From the NCBI GenBank assembly GCA_031291055.1, contig JARLJU010000022.1:62001-126000 (forward strand): a DNA stretch of 64,000 nucleotides. The letters run 5' to 3'. Position numbers and translations under genes: made by a program. The notes under the pieces were generated by a model. That model saw only the letters and a program-made list of their open reading frames with translations. It did no database searches and was not told the origin of the DNA. Below, piece after piece: positions 1 through 9,989 of the stretch (position 1 is the stretch's first letter; each line of letters opens with the position of its first letter). Origin of the DNA: Rudaea sp. (lineage in GTDB: Bacteria; Pseudomonadota; Gammaproteobacteria; Xanthomonadales; Rhodanobacteraceae).

Positions 1-1166
1 TGCATGCCTTGACCCGCCGCTTCGATGGCTGCGAGCTGGCCAACCTGGCAGCGACGCCGGAGGAATTCGCCGCTGCGCAGGCCCAACTCGATCCGGCGCT
101 CAGGCTTGCGATCGAAGAAGCACGTTCGCGCATCGAGACATTCCATCGCGCCACGGCACCGCAAGCGCTGCGCGTGCAGACCGCACCGGGTGTGGTCTGC
201 GAGCGCCTGTTGCGGCCGATATCGCGTGTGGGACTCTACGTGCCGGCTGGCAGCGCGCCGCTGCCTTCCACTGCATTAATGCTTGGCGTGCCTGCACAGA
301 TCGCGCAATGCCCGCACGTGCTCTTGTGCACGCCGCCCGATGTCAACGGAGACTGCGACCCGGCTGTGCTTTACGCCGCAGCGTTGTGCGGCATCACACG
401 CGTCCTGAAGATCGGCGGCGCGCAGGCGATTGCAGCGCTGGCATTCGGCACCGCGTCGGTTTCCAGATGCGACAAGATTTTCGGACCGGGCAATGCCTGG
501 GTCACCGAGGCCAAGCGCCAGGTTGCACAACACGTCGATGGAGCCGCTATGGATTTGCCGGCCGGTCCGTCGGAGGTGCTGGTGATTGCGGACGCGGATG
601 CCGACGCGGATTTTGTTGCGGCCGATCTGCTCGCGCAGGCCGAGCATGGAGTCGATTCGCAGGTGTTCCTGGTCGCCGACAGCCGGCCGTTGCTCGAATC
701 GGTGCGGCGCGCGATCCATGTGCAGCTTGCATCGTTGCCGCGCGCCGAGATCGCCGCTGCCGCGCTGGCGCATGCCCGGCTGATCCTCGCAGCTTCGATC
801 AATGAGGCAGTCGCGATCAGCAATGACTATGCGCCGGAACATTTGATCATCAACGCGGCCATGCCGCAGCAGTGGCTGGAAAAAGTGGAAAATGCCGGAT
901 CGGTGTTTCTTGGTGCCTGGTCGCCCGAGACGGTCGGCGACTATTGCAGCGGCCCCAATCATGTCCTGCCGACCAATGGCCATGCGCGTGCCTGGAGCGG
1001 TGTGTCGGTCGCCAGCTTCCTCAAGCAGATAACGGTGCAGGAGTTGACGCCGGCGGGTCTGGCGCTGATCGGCCCTTGCGCTGCGACGCTGGCGCGCGCC
1101 GAACGGCTGAATGCACACGAACGTGCGGTGACGCGGCGCCTCGAAAAAATGGTGGCGCGGGCATGA
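1..1166 (+). CDS. hisD: Histidinol dehydrogenase, 5'-truncated by the window edge
   Basis: HisD oxidises L-histidinol to L-histidine in two NAD-dependent steps, the last reactions of histidine synthesis, in the cytoplasm. The frame is open to the left edge (first complete codon at base 3), and about 387 C-terminal residues are visible; the family has about 430, so roughly 45-55 N-terminal residues lie outside. The family blocks are present in order: the [15 protein letters not shown] loop, [48 protein letters not shown], the catalytic-base motif PEHLII (bases 832-852) and GPNHVLPT. The TTG at base 9 is not the real start. The stop overlaps the hisC start by 4 bases (ATGA), so the two are probably translationally coupled. 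hisG is expected just upstream, outside the window. Confidence 0.97.
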   Translation, partial: HALTRRFDGCELANLAATPEEFAAAQAQLDPALRLAIEEARSRIETFHRATAPQALRVQTAPGVVCERLLRPISRVGLYVPAGSAPLPSTALMLGVPAQIAQCPHVLLCTPPDVNGDCDPAVLYAAALCGITRVLKIGGAQAIAALAFGTASVSRCDKIFGPGNAWVTEAKRQVAQHVDGAAMDLPAGPSEVLVIADADADADFVAADLLAQAEHGVDSQVFLVADSRPLLESVRRAIHVQLASLPRAEIAAAALAHARLILAASINEAVAISNDYAPEHLIINAAMPQQWLEKVENAGSVFLGAWSPETVGDYCSGPNHVLPTNGHARAWSGVSVASFLKQITVQELTPAGLALIGPCAATLARAERLNAHERAVTRRLEKMVARA

Positions 1167-2230
1167 GCATCGTCGCCATCGCCCGGGCGGAGATTCGCGC
1201 GCTCGATCCGTATTCTTCCGCACGCATGGAGGCCAGCGGCGGTTCTGTGCTGCTGAATGCGAACGAGTCGCCGTGGTCGGCATCGCATCGGTGTGCTGCT
1301 GGCCTGAATCGTTATCCCGACCCGCAGCCGCAGGAACTCGTCGCCCGGTTCGCGGCGCTTTACGGTGTCGATCCGGCGCAGGTACTTGCAGGGCGCGGCA
1401 GCGATGAGGCGATCGACCTGCTCGTACGCGCCTTTTGCCGGGCCGGCCGCGATGCCATCGCAATCTGTCCGCCAACCTTCGGCATGTATGCCGTCAGCGC
1501 GCGCATTCAGGATGCGGGCGTCGTCGAAGTACGGTTGACACACGATTTCAATGTCGACGTCGATGCCTTACTGGCCGCGATCAACGCGCGAACCAAGTTG
1601 GTGTTCCTGTGCTCGCCGAACAATCCGACTGGGGGTGCGGTGCCGCTGAGCGCAATCAAGCGCATTGCCGGAGCGTTGTCGGATCGTGCATTGCTGGTCG
1701 TCGATGAGGCCTATGTCGAATTCGCCGGCGAACTGAGCGCGCTGTCGCTTTTGCCGCAATTTGCAAACCTTGCCGTTTTGCGCACCCTGTCCAAGGCTCA
1801 TGCGCTTGCCGGCGCCAGGGTAGGGACCTTGATTGCACGGGCAGAAGTGATCGCGCTGTTGCGCCGCATCCAGGCGCCATATCCGCTGCCGGTGCCGAGC
1901 ATTGCGGTGGCACTGGAAGCGCTGAGTCCGCCGGCGCAGCGGGAAACCGCAGCGCGTATCGCGATGCTCGTATGCGAACGCGAGCGGCTGGCGCCGTTGC
2001 TTGCAGCGCTGCCGCAGGTGCGTTCGGTGTTGCCGTCCGCGGCCAATTTCCTGTGTGTACGCTGCATCGATGCGAAGGCCACATACGCGCGCTTGCGCGA
2101 AGCCGGCATTGTCGTACGCGATGTCGGCGGCTATCCGGGCTTGACGGACTGTCTGCGCATCAGTATCGGCGCGCCCGATGAAAACACGCGTCTGCTCGCG
2201 TCTTTGCAGGCACGCGAGGCCGCAGCATGA
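1163..2230 (+). CDS. hisC: Histidinol-phosphate aminotransferase
   Basis: PLP-dependent class I/II aminotransferase converting imidazole-acetol phosphate and glutamate to histidinol phosphate. The 355-residue product has the family length. The ANESPW substrate loop is near residue 33, the CSPNNPTGG motif in the middle, VDEAYVEF follows, and the PLP-binding lysine is K211 in [11 protein letters not shown] longer open frame extends upstream to base 872 inside hisD, but the ATG at 1163 overlaps the hisD stop (ATGA) and starts the homologous N-terminus, so I chose it. It overlaps hisB at 2227 in the same way. It is part of a contiguous histidine operon. Confidence 0.96.
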   Translation: MSIVAIARAEIRALDPYSSARMEASGGSVLLNANESPWSASHRCAAGLNRYPDPQPQELVARFAALYGVDPAQVLAGRGSDEAIDLLVRAFCRAGRDAIAICPPTFGMYAVSARIQDAGVVEVRLTHDFNVDVDALLAAINARTKLVFLCSPNNPTGGAVPLSAIKRIAGALSDRALLVVDEAYVEFAGELSALSLLPQFANLAVLRTLSKAHALAGARVGTLIARAEVIALLRRIQAPYPLPVPSIAVALEALSPPAQRETAARIAMLVCERERLAPLLAALPQVRSVLPSAANFLCVRCIDAKATYARLREAGIVVRDVGGYPGLTDCLRISIGAPDENTRLLASLQAREAAA

Positions 2231-3327
2231 ACGCGCGCAAGTTGCTGTTCATCGACCGCGACGGCACCTTGCTGGTCGAGCCGCCAGACGAACAGATCGA
2301 CCGCTACGAGAAATTCGCCCTGGTCCCGGGCGTGATTCCCGCGCTGCGCCGCTGTGTTGCCGCGGGCTACGAACTGGTGATGGTAACGAATCAGGATGGT
2401 CTGGGCACGGCGAGCTTTCCACAAGTGGATTTCGACGGCCCGCAGAATCTGCTGCTGGGCATTCTCGCCTCGCAGGGCATCGGTTTTCGCGAAGTGCTGA
2501 TCGATCCGAGTTTCGCGCACGAGGCGCGCAGCACGCGTAAACCCGGCGTCGGGCTGGTGCGGCACTATCTTGCCGATGACGGCTGGAGCCGCGCAGCATC
2601 GGCCGTCATAGGCGATCGTCAGACCGATGTGGATTTCGCCGCGAATCTCGGTGTCCGCGGTTTCCGTCTCGGGCCGGAATGGGACTGGGACGCCATCGCA
2701 CATGCACTTTGCGACGCTCCACGTATCGGCATCGTCGAGCGCAACACGAAGGAGACCAGGATCGGCGCACGCGTGGACCTGGATCGCGTTGCCTCGCCGC
2801 AGGTCGCGACGGGCTTGGGTTTCTTCGACCACATGCTCGAACAGATCGGCAAACATGGCGGCTTTGCGCTGAACCTCACCTGCGCCGGCGACACGCATGT
2901 CGATGAGCATCACATTGTGGAAGATTGCGCACTGACCCTGGGCGAAGCCTTGCGTCGCGCGCTCGGCGACAAGCGCGGCATAGGTCGTTACGGTGCCGGC
3001 CTTGAGGGCGGCGATTCGCGTGCTTTCGTCATGGTGCTGCCGATGGATGAAACGCTAGCGCGCGCGGCGCTGGACCTTTCCGGCCGCGCCTGCTTCGCGT
3101 TCGATGGGACTTTTCCGCGCGAACGCGTCGGTGACCTGCCCACTGAACTCGTGCCGCACTTCTTCCGTTCGCTGTGCGACGGCCTCGGCGCGAACCTGCA
3201 CTTGGCCGTGCGCGGCGAGAATGCGCACCACATGGTGGAGGCCTGCTTCAAGGCCGTCGCCCGCGCGCTGCGCATGGCGATGCGGTGCGAAGGCACCGAG
3301 CTGCCAAGCACGAAGGGCGTGCTGTGA
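2227..3327 (+). CDS. hisB: Bifunctional histidinol-phosphatase / imidazoleglycerol-phosphate dehydratase
   Basis: Fusion enzyme of 366 residues that dehydrates imidazoleglycerol phosphate (C-terminal domain) and dephosphorylates histidinol phosphate (N-terminal HAD domain). The HAD motif is IDRDGT with nucleophile D10 and acid D12; [10 protein letters not shown] marks motif III near residue 135. The dehydratase domain starts near residue 170 ([14 protein letters not shown]) and carries the metal-binding histidine clusters DEHHIVED (H228/H229), a mid-domain PHFFRS and [12 protein letters not shown]. The fused form is typical of enterobacterial and xanthomonad-type gammaproteobacteria; most other bacteria have two genes. 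Start and stop each overlap the neighbouring gene by 4 bases. Confidence 0.97.
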   Translation: MNARKLLFIDRDGTLLVEPPDEQIDRYEKFALVPGVIPALRRCVAAGYELVMVTNQDGLGTASFPQVDFDGPQNLLLGILASQGIGFREVLIDPSFAHEARSTRKPGVGLVRHYLADDGWSRAASAVIGDRQTDVDFAANLGVRGFRLGPEWDWDAIAHALCDAPRIGIVERNTKETRIGARVDLDRVASPQVATGLGFFDHMLEQIGKHGGFALNLTCAGDTHVDEHHIVEDCALTLGEALRRALGDKRGIGRYGAGLEGGDSRAFVMVLPMDETLARAALDLSGRACFAFDGTFPRERVGDLPTELVPHFFRSLCDGLGANLHLAVRGENAHHMVEACFKAVARALRMAMRCEGTELPSTKGVL

Positions 3328-3935
3328 ATCGCAATGATAGAGAACTCGATGTCGTGCTGATCGACGCCGGTGGCAGCAACATCGGCTCGGTGCGCAACGC
3401 CCTGCAACGGCTTGGCGTTGAAGCGATATTGAGCACGGACGCCGGTCGTATCCGCGTCGCCACGCATGCGATTCTGCCCGGCGTCGGCGCCGCCGCGCCG
3501 GGCATGCAACGTCTGCGTGATTGCCACCTCGTCGACGTTGTCCGCGGCCTTACCCAGCCCGTGCTCGGCGTCTGCCTCGGCATGCAGCTTCTGTTCGAAC
3601 GCTCCGAGGAGGGCGACACCGCTTGCCTTGGGTTGATTCCGGGCGAAGTTCGGCATTTTCCTCAAGAAGCCAGTCTGCGTGTTCCTCACATGGGCTGGAA
3701 CAGCTTGCGCGTGGAACGCGACAGCGCGTTGTTCGCCGGCGTGCGAGCTGAGCCTCACGTATATTTTGTGCACAGCTATGCGGCGCCGATGACGGCTCAC
3801 ACCGTGGCCAGCGCCGAACATGGCAGCCGCTTCGCTGCCATCGTGCAACATGGCAACTTCCATGGCATGCAGTTCCATCCTGAGCGCTCCGGACCGATCG
3901 GTGCGCAATTGCTGAAAAACTTCCTGTCGTTATGA
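3324..3935 (+). CDS. hisH: Imidazole glycerol phosphate synthase, glutaminase subunit
   Basis: Class I glutamine amidotransferase subunit that supplies ammonia to HisF. The 203-residue product has the catalytic triad C84 ([10 protein letters not shown]), H185 and E187 (MQFHPER). An open frame runs upstream inside hisB, but the GTG at 3324 overlaps the hisB stop by 4 bases (GTGA) and leads directly into the family N-terminus ([18 protein letters not shown]), so a GTG start is the best choice. It is followed by hisA with a 4-base overlap. Confidence 0.95.
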   Translation: MNRNDRELDVVLIDAGGSNIGSVRNALQRLGVEAILSTDAGRIRVATHAILPGVGAAAPGMQRLRDCHLVDVVRGLTQPVLGVCLGMQLLFERSEEGDTACLGLIPGEVRHFPQEASLRVPHMGWNSLRVERDSALFAGVRAEPHVYFVHSYAAPMTAHTVASAEHGSRFAAIVQHGNFHGMQFHPERSGPIGAQLLKNFLSL

Positions 3936-4663
3936 ACATGGAAATCTATCCTGCGATCGATCTGCGCGAGGGACGCGTCGTGCGCCTGGCGCAGGGCGAC
4001 TACGCCCGCCAGACCCTGTACCCGCTCGATCCCCTGCAGTTGGCGTGCGAATACCTGGCTGCCGGCGCGCGCTGGCTGCATGTCGTCGATCTCGATGGCG
4101 CACGCGCAGGACAATTGCGCAATCTGCGTGTGATCATGGCCATCGCCGACAGCGGCCTGGCACTGCAAGCCGGCGGTGGCGTGCGCGACGAAGGTGATTT
4201 GCAGCGGCTGTTCGATGCCGGCGTAAGCCGCGTCGTGGTCGGCAGCGTGGCCGTGACCGAACCGGACAAAGTGGAGAAGTGGATTTTGCGTCATGGGCCC
4301 GATCGCCTCTGCATCGCGCTGGATACACGCAGTGACGACAACGGACGATGGACATTGCCGGTCCGCGGCTGGACGTCGGCGTCGGCGATGACGCTGGACG
4401 AACTGGCGCCGCGCTACGCCGCAGCCGGTGCCAGGCACATGCTGTGTACCGATATCGCCTGCGACGGCATGCTTTCCGGACCCAATCTGGATCTGTATAA
4501 GCATCTTGGGCGAATCGCGCCCGAACTGGCGATGCTGGCCTCCGGTGGTGTGCGCGACGCGCAGGATTTGTGCGCACTGCGCGCGCTCGGGCTGGCCGGC
4601 GCCGTGCTCGGTCGAGCCCTGCTCGAGGGCCGGATGACGCTCGCGGAAGCACTGTCATGCTGA
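3932..4663 (+). CDS. hisA: ProFAR isomerase (phosphoribosylformimino-5-aminoimidazole carboxamide ribotide isomerase)
   Basis: TIM-barrel isomerase of histidine synthesis that opens the ribose ring by an Amadori rearrangement. The 243-residue product shows the expected paired catalytic aspartates D10 ([10 protein letters not shown]) and D174 ([10 protein letters not shown]), and the phosphate-binding GGGVRDE and ASGGVRD loops. A second in-frame ATG lies two codons in and could be the true start; the first overlaps the hisH stop, so I kept it. The 3' end overlaps hisF by 7 bases. Confidence 0.95.
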   Translation: MNMEIYPAIDLREGRVVRLAQGDYARQTLYPLDPLQLACEYLAAGARWLHVVDLDGARAGQLRNLRVIMAIADSGLALQAGGGVRDEGDLQRLFDAGVSRVVVGSVAVTEPDKVEKWILRHGPDRLCIALDTRSDDNGRWTLPVRGWTSASAMTLDELAPRYAAAGARHMLCTDIACDGMLSGPNLDLYKHLGRIAPELAMLASGGVRDAQDLCALRALGLAGAVLGRALLEGRMTLAEALSC

Positions 4664-5427
4664 GCCGCCGCATCATTCCCTGCCTGGACGTGAAAGACGG
4701 CAAGGTCGTGAAAGGCGTGCGTTTCCGCGATCATGCCGTGGTCGGCGACATTGTGGAATTCGCGCAGAAGTATCGCGACGACGGCGCCGACGAACTCGTG
4801 TTCTACGATATCAGCGCCAGCCCCGAAGAGCGATCGGTCGATCGAGCCTGGGTAGAACGTGTGGCGCAAGTGATCGACATTCCGTTCTGTGTTGCCGGCG
4901 GAATCAGTAGTGTCGCTGAGGCACGAGCGCTCCTGCACGCCGGCGCGGACAAGGTTTCGATCAACTCGCCAGCACTGCAGCGGCCCGATCTGATCGACGA
5001 GCTCGCCGCCGCATTCGGCGTGCAATGCATCGTCATCGGCATCGACAGCCTGCGCGATGGCGACGGCGAATGGCGCGTGCGTCAGTACTCCGGCGACCCC
5101 GGCCGGACCCAGGCGTTGCCGCGGCGCAGCCTGGATTGGGTGATCGAGGCACAACGCCGTGGCGCCGGCGAAATCGTGCTCAACTGCATGGGCAGCGACG
5201 GCGTGCGCGATGGTTACGACATCGCCCAGTTGCGTGCCGTGCGTGATGTTTGTTCCGTGCCTCTGATCGCCTCTGGAGGCGCCGGAACCATGGAGCATTT
5301 CCGCGAGGTGTTTTGCGATGCCGATGTCGACGGCGCACTGGCGGCCAGCGTATTTCACACCTGGGATATTGCGATCGGCGACCTCAAGCGGTTTCTCGGC
5401 TCCCACAATGTCGCGGTGCGCCCATGA
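4657..5427 (+). CDS. hisF: Imidazole glycerol phosphate synthase, cyclase subunit
   Basis: TIM-barrel cyclase that joins HisH-derived ammonia to PRFAR, giving imidazoleglycerol phosphate and AICAR. The 256-residue product has the catalytic aspartates at the canonical positions D11 ([10 protein letters not shown]) and D130 ([10 protein letters not shown]), and phosphate loops GGISSV and [11 protein letters not shown]. The ATG at 4657 lies inside the last two codons of hisA, giving a 7-base overlap; an upstream in-frame extension is not homologous. The stop overlaps hisIE by 4 bases. Confidence 0.96.
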   Translation: MLSRRIIPCLDVKDGKVVKGVRFRDHAVVGDIVEFAQKYRDDGADELVFYDISASPEERSVDRAWVERVAQVIDIPFCVAGGISSVAEARALLHAGADKVSINSPALQRPDLIDELAAAFGVQCIVIGIDSLRDGDGEWRVRQYSGDPGRTQALPRRSLDWVIEAQRRGAGEIVLNCMGSDGVRDGYDIAQLRAVRDVCSVPLIASGGAGTMEHFREVFCDADVDGALAASVFHTWDIAIGDLKRFLGSHNVAVRP

Positions 5428-6044
5428 GCGATTTCGATGCGCAGACGCTTGACTGGAACAAGGCCGACGGCCTGTTGCCCGCAGTCATCCAGCACTGGCG
5501 AAGCGGTGCAGTGTTGATGGTGGGCTACATGAACCTCAACGCATTGTCGCAGACGCTGCAGAGCGGCAAGGTCACATTCTGGAGCCGCAGCAAGCAGCGC
5601 CTGTGGACCAAGGGCGAGAGCTCGGGAAATTTCCTGCATGTGAAGTCGCTCCATGCCGACTGCGACAAGGATGCGATCCTGGTGGCTGCAGACCCGCAAG
5701 GCCCAACCTGCCATCTCGGCGCGGCGAGCTGTTTCGGCGACACATCCGCGCCACCATTGGCGTTCCTGGCCGAACTCGATTCACTGGTCGCCGCGCGCGA
5801 AGTCGAGCGTCCGCAAGGCAGTTACACAACCAGGCTTTTTGCCTCGGGCCTGCGCCGAATGGCGCAGAAGGTAGGGGAAGAGGGTGTCGAGACGGCCCTG
5901 GCAGCGGTCGTCGAAAATGACGAGGCGTTGCTCGGCGAAGCGGCGGACTTGGTTTACCATCTGCTGATCCTGCTGCGAGCGCGCCAGCTCGGATTGGACG
6001 CGGTCGTGGAGATCTTGCAGGCCCGGCATCCGGCTCGGCATTAG
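5424..6044 (+). CDS. hisI: Bifunctional phosphoribosyl-AMP cyclohydrolase / phosphoribosyl-ATP pyrophosphatase
   Basis: Catalyses steps 2 and 3 of histidine synthesis. The N-terminal PRA-CH domain (about residues 1-115) has the [18 protein letters not shown] block, and metal-binding cysteines in DCDKDAILV and GPTCHLG. The C-terminal PRA-PH domain (about 120-206) has [14 protein letters not shown] and [13 protein letters not shown], an all-alpha MazG-like fold. The fused HisIE of 206 residues agrees with an enterobacterial/xanthomonad-type operon. It is the last his gene: after its stop there is a 24-base gap with no strong hairpin before the next same-strand gene. Confidence 0.96.
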   Translation: MSDFDAQTLDWNKADGLLPAVIQHWRSGAVLMVGYMNLNALSQTLQSGKVTFWSRSKQRLWTKGESSGNFLHVKSLHADCDKDAILVAADPQGPTCHLGAASCFGDTSAPPLAFLAELDSLVAAREVERPQGSYTTRLFASGLRRMAQKVGEEGVETALAAVVENDEALLGEAADLVYHLLILLRARQLGLDAVVEILQARHPARH

Positions 6045-6068
6045 CGCGGCATTTTTCGGGAATCGGCG

Positions 6069-6995
6069 ATGGCGCAGTGGAACACGCTGGACGGTCTGCC
6101 CACACGCATCATCGCGCATCGCGGCGCGAGTGGTTATCGGCCTGAACATACCCTCGACGGTTACGCGCTTGCGGCAGCGCAGGGGGCTGACGTGCTCGAG
6201 CCCGACCTGACCATGAGTCGCGACGGTGTGCTTTATGCGCGCCACGACCTTGGTCTTGCACGCAGCACCGATATAGCGGGCCGGCTTGAATTCGCGAAAC
6301 GCTCGCGCGAAATCGCCGGAGTGCGCGACTGGTGGATCAGCGATTTCGACGCGGCCGAACTGGATACACTGCGCGCCAGACAGCCTTTCCCGCAGCGCGG
6401 CACGCAATACGATGGACGCTTCGTGCTGCCGAGCTTTGCAACGACGCTGGATCTGCTCGCCGCGTTGACGGCGGAATACGGCCGCCCGCTTGCGCTGTAT
6501 CCGGAATTGAAGCATCCGCAATATTTTCGCGCACTCGGTCTGGATCCTGTCGCCGCTTTGCATGCGGAACTGGCGCCGCGCAACCTGCTCGGTCCGGCGT
6601 CCCCCGTCTGGATACAGTGCCTGGATCACGACGTCTTGCGCGAGGCGCATGAGCGCTGCGGTAACCCGTGCTTTGCCTTGCTCGAGTCCGTTCCGCCGGA
6701 TTCGCGAGAGCGCGACGCATTGTTGCGTGATCTGGCCGGGTGGGCGCGCGGCATCGCGCCGGGAAAATTCATGCTTTGGGACAGCGCCATGCGCGCCACC
6801 GGGTTGGTTGCGGCTGCGCATGCGCACGGCCTGCAGGCGCATGCGTGGACCTTTCGCGACGACCATCCGCCGGCACCATTCGCGACGTCGCGCGACGAAC
6901 TTGATGCAGCATTTGAGTTGGGTGTCGATGCGACGTTCTGCGACTTTCCGGACACCGCGGTCACAGCACGGGCGGCGTTTCCCCACGCTGACTGA
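6069..6995 (+). CDS. Glycerophosphodiester phosphodiesterase
   Basis: GDPD-family TIM-barrel hydrolase releasing glycerol-3-phosphate from glycerophosphodiesters. The 308-residue product carries the signature HRGASGYRPEHT near residue 18 and EPDLTMSRDG...ARHD (residues 43-60), which contain the catalytic histidines and the metal-binding E/D pair. PELKHP and the late AHAWTFRDDHP block are also typical. No signal peptide or membrane segment is visible, so it looks cytoplasmic (UgpQ-like) rather than periplasmic (GlpQ-like), although its insert-rich length is closer to GlpQ. It lies 24 bases after hisIE on the same strand and may be co-transcribed, without an obvious link to histidine. Confidence 0.88.
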   Translation: MAQWNTLDGLPTRIIAHRGASGYRPEHTLDGYALAAAQGADVLEPDLTMSRDGVLYARHDLGLARSTDIAGRLEFAKRSREIAGVRDWWISDFDAAELDTLRARQPFPQRGTQYDGRFVLPSFATTLDLLAALTAEYGRPLALYPELKHPQYFRALGLDPVAALHAELAPRNLLGPASPVWIQCLDHDVLREAHERCGNPCFALLESVPPDSRERDALLRDLAGWARGIAPGKFMLWDSAMRATGLVAAAHAHGLQAHAWTFRDDHPPAPFATSRDELDAAFELGVDATFCDFPDTAVTARAAFPHAD

Positions 6996-7217
6996 GCGCT
7001 TTTGAGCCGGAAGATGCAGGGACGCATCCAAGTGCGCATTGCAATCCGCGGCTGGAATCGAGCGTCGTGATATTGGCTTGGTCCAACCCGATTCCACGGC
7101 ATCGAGTGGGCCCAGGGTGGAAGACGCTGCATCGGCGCCTGCGAATATGATGGGTTGCAGGTTTTCAGCAAGGGCTTCGACCGGCGCCCGCGGTTGAATC
7201 CGCGACGCGTTGGGCCG

Positions 7218-8771
7218 TCAATGCCCCGCGCCCGCACCCACCGTTCCGAATGGCGGCCGCGTGAGCCAGATGCTGCCGATCAGCAGCAGGCACAGCACGC
7301 CGATGCCCCAGAAAACATCGTTGGTCGCGAGCATGACGCTCTGTTGACTGACCATCTGGTCGACCAGGGCGTTGGCAGACTCCGGTGGCAGCCCGAGCGC
7401 CCGCGTTCTCGCGATGAAATCAATCGCTGGCGGATTGTATACATTGACATATTCGTTGAGGGTGGCGTGGTGATAGATGGCACGGTGGTCCCAGACGAAC
7501 ACGCTGATTGCCGTGGCAAAACTCGCCGCCAGAGTGCGGAAGAAATTGGACAGGCCCGAAGCTACCGCCAGCCGCTCGGGCGGCAATCCCGACAGGATGA
7601 TCTGGTTGATCGGGATGAAGAACGCAGCGATGCCCAGACCCTGGAAAACGCGCGGCCAGACCAGTTGCCCGAACGAGGCATCCAGATTGAAGCTGCCGAA
7701 CCAGAAAGCGGCAATGCCGAAGGCGATGAACGAAAATGAGGACAGCACACGCAACGGCAGGCGCTGGATATTGCGGCCGATGAGCGGCATCAGGATGATC
7801 GCAAGCACTCCGGAAGGCGCAGTGGCCAGCCCCGCCCAGGTTGCCGTGTAGCCCATCGTCGTCTGCAGCCACAATGGAAAGATGATCGTCGTGGCGAAGA
7901 ATCCGAAGAAACCCAGCGACAGGGCGATGACGCCGTAGCGGAAATTCCTCCGCGCGAACAGCGACAAATCGACGACCGGATGTTTCTCGGTCAATTCCCA
8001 GACGACGAAATAGCACAGCGCCACCACGGCGACCACGGCCAGCGCCACGATGAGCGGCGATCCGAACCAGTCCAGGTCGTTGCCATTGTCGAGCATCAGT
8101 TGCAGGGCGCCGACGCCTGCCACGAGCAGCACCAGGCCGATGACGTCGATCGGCAGTTTCAATGTCGGCGTCTCGCGCTTGCGCAAGGTGCGCCAGGTGA
8201 TGAACCCGGCCGTCAGCCCGATCGGAACGTTGATGAAGAAGATCCATGGCCAGGAAAAATTGTCGGTGATCCAGCCGCCGAGGATCGGCCCGGCAATGGG
8301 CGCGATGATGATCGTCATCGACCACAGGGCCAGCGCAACGCCGCGCCGTTCGGGCGGATAGTTGTTGAGCATCAGCGATTGCGACAACGGCACCATCGGT
8401 CCCGACACCATGCCCTGCATGAGGCGGAAGAACACCAGCATCGGCAGGCTTGTCGACAGGCCGCACATCATCGACATGAGGACGAACAGGGTCACCGACA
8501 GGCTGAAGACACGAACTTCGCCGAACCGTTTTGAGATCCAGCCGGTCAGCGGCAGCATGATCGCGCTGGCGACCGAGTAGGAGCTGATCACCCAGGTACC
8601 CTGGCTGGCACTCACGCCGAGGTTGCCGGCAATCGTGGGCACGGCCACGTTGGCGATCGACAGATCGAGGATTTCCATGAACGTGGCGAGGGCCACGGCC
8701 AGCGTGAGCATGGCCAGGGGCGCGCCTTGCAGCGGCTTCAGCGGCGCGCTCTTGTCGGTAGGAACACTCAT
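7218..8771 (-). CDS. emrB: DHA2-family multidrug efflux MFS permease (EmrB-like)
   Basis: Inner-membrane proton-driven drug exporter of the 14-helix DHA2 family; 517 residues is the usual length. The first helix region (ATFMEILDLSIANVAVPTIAG) contains the conserved LD..IVNVALP-type motif. The inter-helix motif A is recognisable near GWISKRFGEVR, and the membrane segments are evenly spaced. It is the last gene of the marR-outer-membrane-lipoprotein-emrA-emrB unit and starts 9 bases after the emrA stop, which supports one three-component pump. The substrate cannot be read from sequence; EmrAB systems export hydrophobic weak acids, uncouplers and some antibiotics. Confidence 0.92.
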   Translation of the reverse strand: MSVPTDKSAPLKPLQGAPLAMLTLAVALATFMEILDLSIANVAVPTIAGNLGVSASQGTWVISSYSVASAIMLPLTGWISKRFGEVRVFSLSVTLFVLMSMMCGLSTSLPMLVFFRLMQGMVSGPMVPLSQSLMLNNYPPERRGVALALWSMTIIIAPIAGPILGGWITDNFSWPWIFFINVPIGLTAGFITWRTLRKRETPTLKLPIDVIGLVLLVAGVGALQLMLDNGNDLDWFGSPLIVALAVVAVVALCYFVVWELTEKHPVVDLSLFARRNFRYGVIALSLGFFGFFATTIIFPLWLQTTMGYTATWAGLATAPSGVLAIILMPLIGRNIQRLPLRVLSSFSFIAFGIAAFWFGSFNLDASFGQLVWPRVFQGLGIAAFFIPINQIILSGLPPERLAVASGLSNFFRTLAASFATAISVFVWDHRAIYHHATLNEYVNVYNPPAIDFIARTRALGLPPESANALVDQMVSQQSVMLATNDVFWGIGVLCLLLIGSIWLTRPPFGTVGAGAGH

Positions 8772-8780
8772 CGCTTCGGA

Positions 8781-9962
8781 TCAGTGCGCCGCCGTGCCAT
8801 CGCCGAGATTCGCGTGCACGATGGCATCGGCTTCGACATCGGCCTGTGCATCGAGCTTGTCGTAGGCGTTCGTCGTGAACACGGGCGTGGTATTCGGCGT
8901 CTGCGCCAGGATCGGGCCGCCGCGATCGTGCGTATCCACTTTTACATAAGTGGACAGGCCGATGCGCAAGGGATGCCTCGCCAGATCGTTCTTGTCCAGT
9001 TCGATGCGTACCGGCACGCGCTGCACCACCTTGATCCAGTTGCCGCTCGCGTTCTGCGCCGGCAGCAGGGCGAACGCGCTGCCGGTGCCGGCACCGAGCC
9101 CGAGCACGCGGCCGTGGAAATCGACATCGCTGCCGTAAACATCCGTGGTCACGCTGGCCGCCTGGCCGATGCGGATATTGCGCAGCTCCGGTTCCTTGAA
9201 GTTGGCATCGACCCAGAGCTGGTTCATCGGCACGATCACCAGCAGCTGCAAGCCCGGGGTGACGCGCTGCCCGACCTGCACGACGCGGCGGGCGATATAA
9301 CCGGTGACCGGCGCAAGGATCGCGTTGCGTTGCGCGGCGAGCCAAGCTTCATGCAGCTTCGCGCGAGCCTGCAGCACGCCGGGATTCTGTTCGATGGTCG
9401 TGCCGGAAACCGGTGCCTGCGCTGCCGCGGCTTGGCCTTGCGCGGTGCGCAGTGCGGCTTCCGCGGTGTCGAGGGTATCCTTGGCATGCGCGACTTCCTC
9501 GGCGGGAATGGCATGCTCGGCGAGCAAGGGAGCTCGGCGCGTGAAATCGGCCCGCGCACGTTCGACCTCGAGTTTGCGCTGATCGAGCTGGGCCTCGTAC
9601 TGATGCGCCTGCGCAAACTGCTGGCGCACCTGGCGGACAGCCTGCGCGAGCGCAGTGCGGGCCTGTTCGAGTGTCACCTCGGCATCGGCGGGATCGAGCC
9701 GGACCAGAGGCTGGCCGACCTGCACCAGCTGCGTTTCGTCGGCGAGGATCGCAATCACCGTACCGCTGACCTGCGGCGTTACCGCGACCTGGTTGCCGCT
9801 GACGTAGGCATCGTCGGTGGTTTCGCGCCAGGTAAACACGAAAAAGTATAGAAGTACGTAAGCGATGGCCGCGACGGCGAACAACGCCGTCAGCAGGATC
9901 AGGCCCAGGCGGCGCTTGCCGTTGCGGGCCGGTGTGGCGTCCTTGTCTTTGGTGTCTGGCAT
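8781..9962 (-). CDS. emrA: Periplasmic adaptor subunit of multidrug efflux (HlyD/EmrA family)
   Basis: Membrane-fusion protein linking the EmrB-like pump to the outer-membrane channel. The 393-residue product has one N-terminal membrane anchor (about residues 18-40, LILLTALFAVAAIAYVLLYF), the split biotinyl-lipoyl domain (TDDAYVSGNQVAVTPQVSGT, residues about 52-72, and APVTGYIARR), and a long alpha hairpin between them (about 95-205). The TDDAYV motif is diagnostic of EmrA-type adaptors. It sits 27 bases after the outer-membrane gene and 9 bases before emrB. Confidence 0.93.
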   Translation of the reverse strand: MPDTKDKDATPARNGKRRLGLILLTALFAVAAIAYVLLYFFVFTWRETTDDAYVSGNQVAVTPQVSGTVIAILADETQLVQVGQPLVRLDPADAEVTLEQARTALAQAVRQVRQQFAQAHQYEAQLDQRKLEVERARADFTRRAPLLAEHAIPAEEVAHAKDTLDTAEAALRTAQGQAAAAQAPVSGTTIEQNPGVLQARAKLHEAWLAAQRNAILAPVTGYIARRVVQVGQRVTPGLQLLVIVPMNQLWVDANFKEPELRNIRIGQAASVTTDVYGSDVDFHGRVLGLGAGTGSAFALLPAQNASGNWIKVVQRVPVRIELDKNDLARHPLRIGLSTYVKVDTHDRGGPILAQTPNTTPVFTTNAYDKLDAQADVEADAIVHANLGDGTAAH

Positions 9963-9989
9963 GGCAGTGGCTCCGGAATTCTTTTTGTT

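Noticed and set aside
276..1475. 399-residue open frame opposite hisD/hisC
   Set aside because: Antisense of clear his genes in GC-rich DNA; arginine-rich text with no family features.
7420..9345. 641-residue open frame overlapping emrA and emrB in another frame
   Set aside because: Shadow of two well-supported efflux genes; low-complexity arginine/alanine protein.
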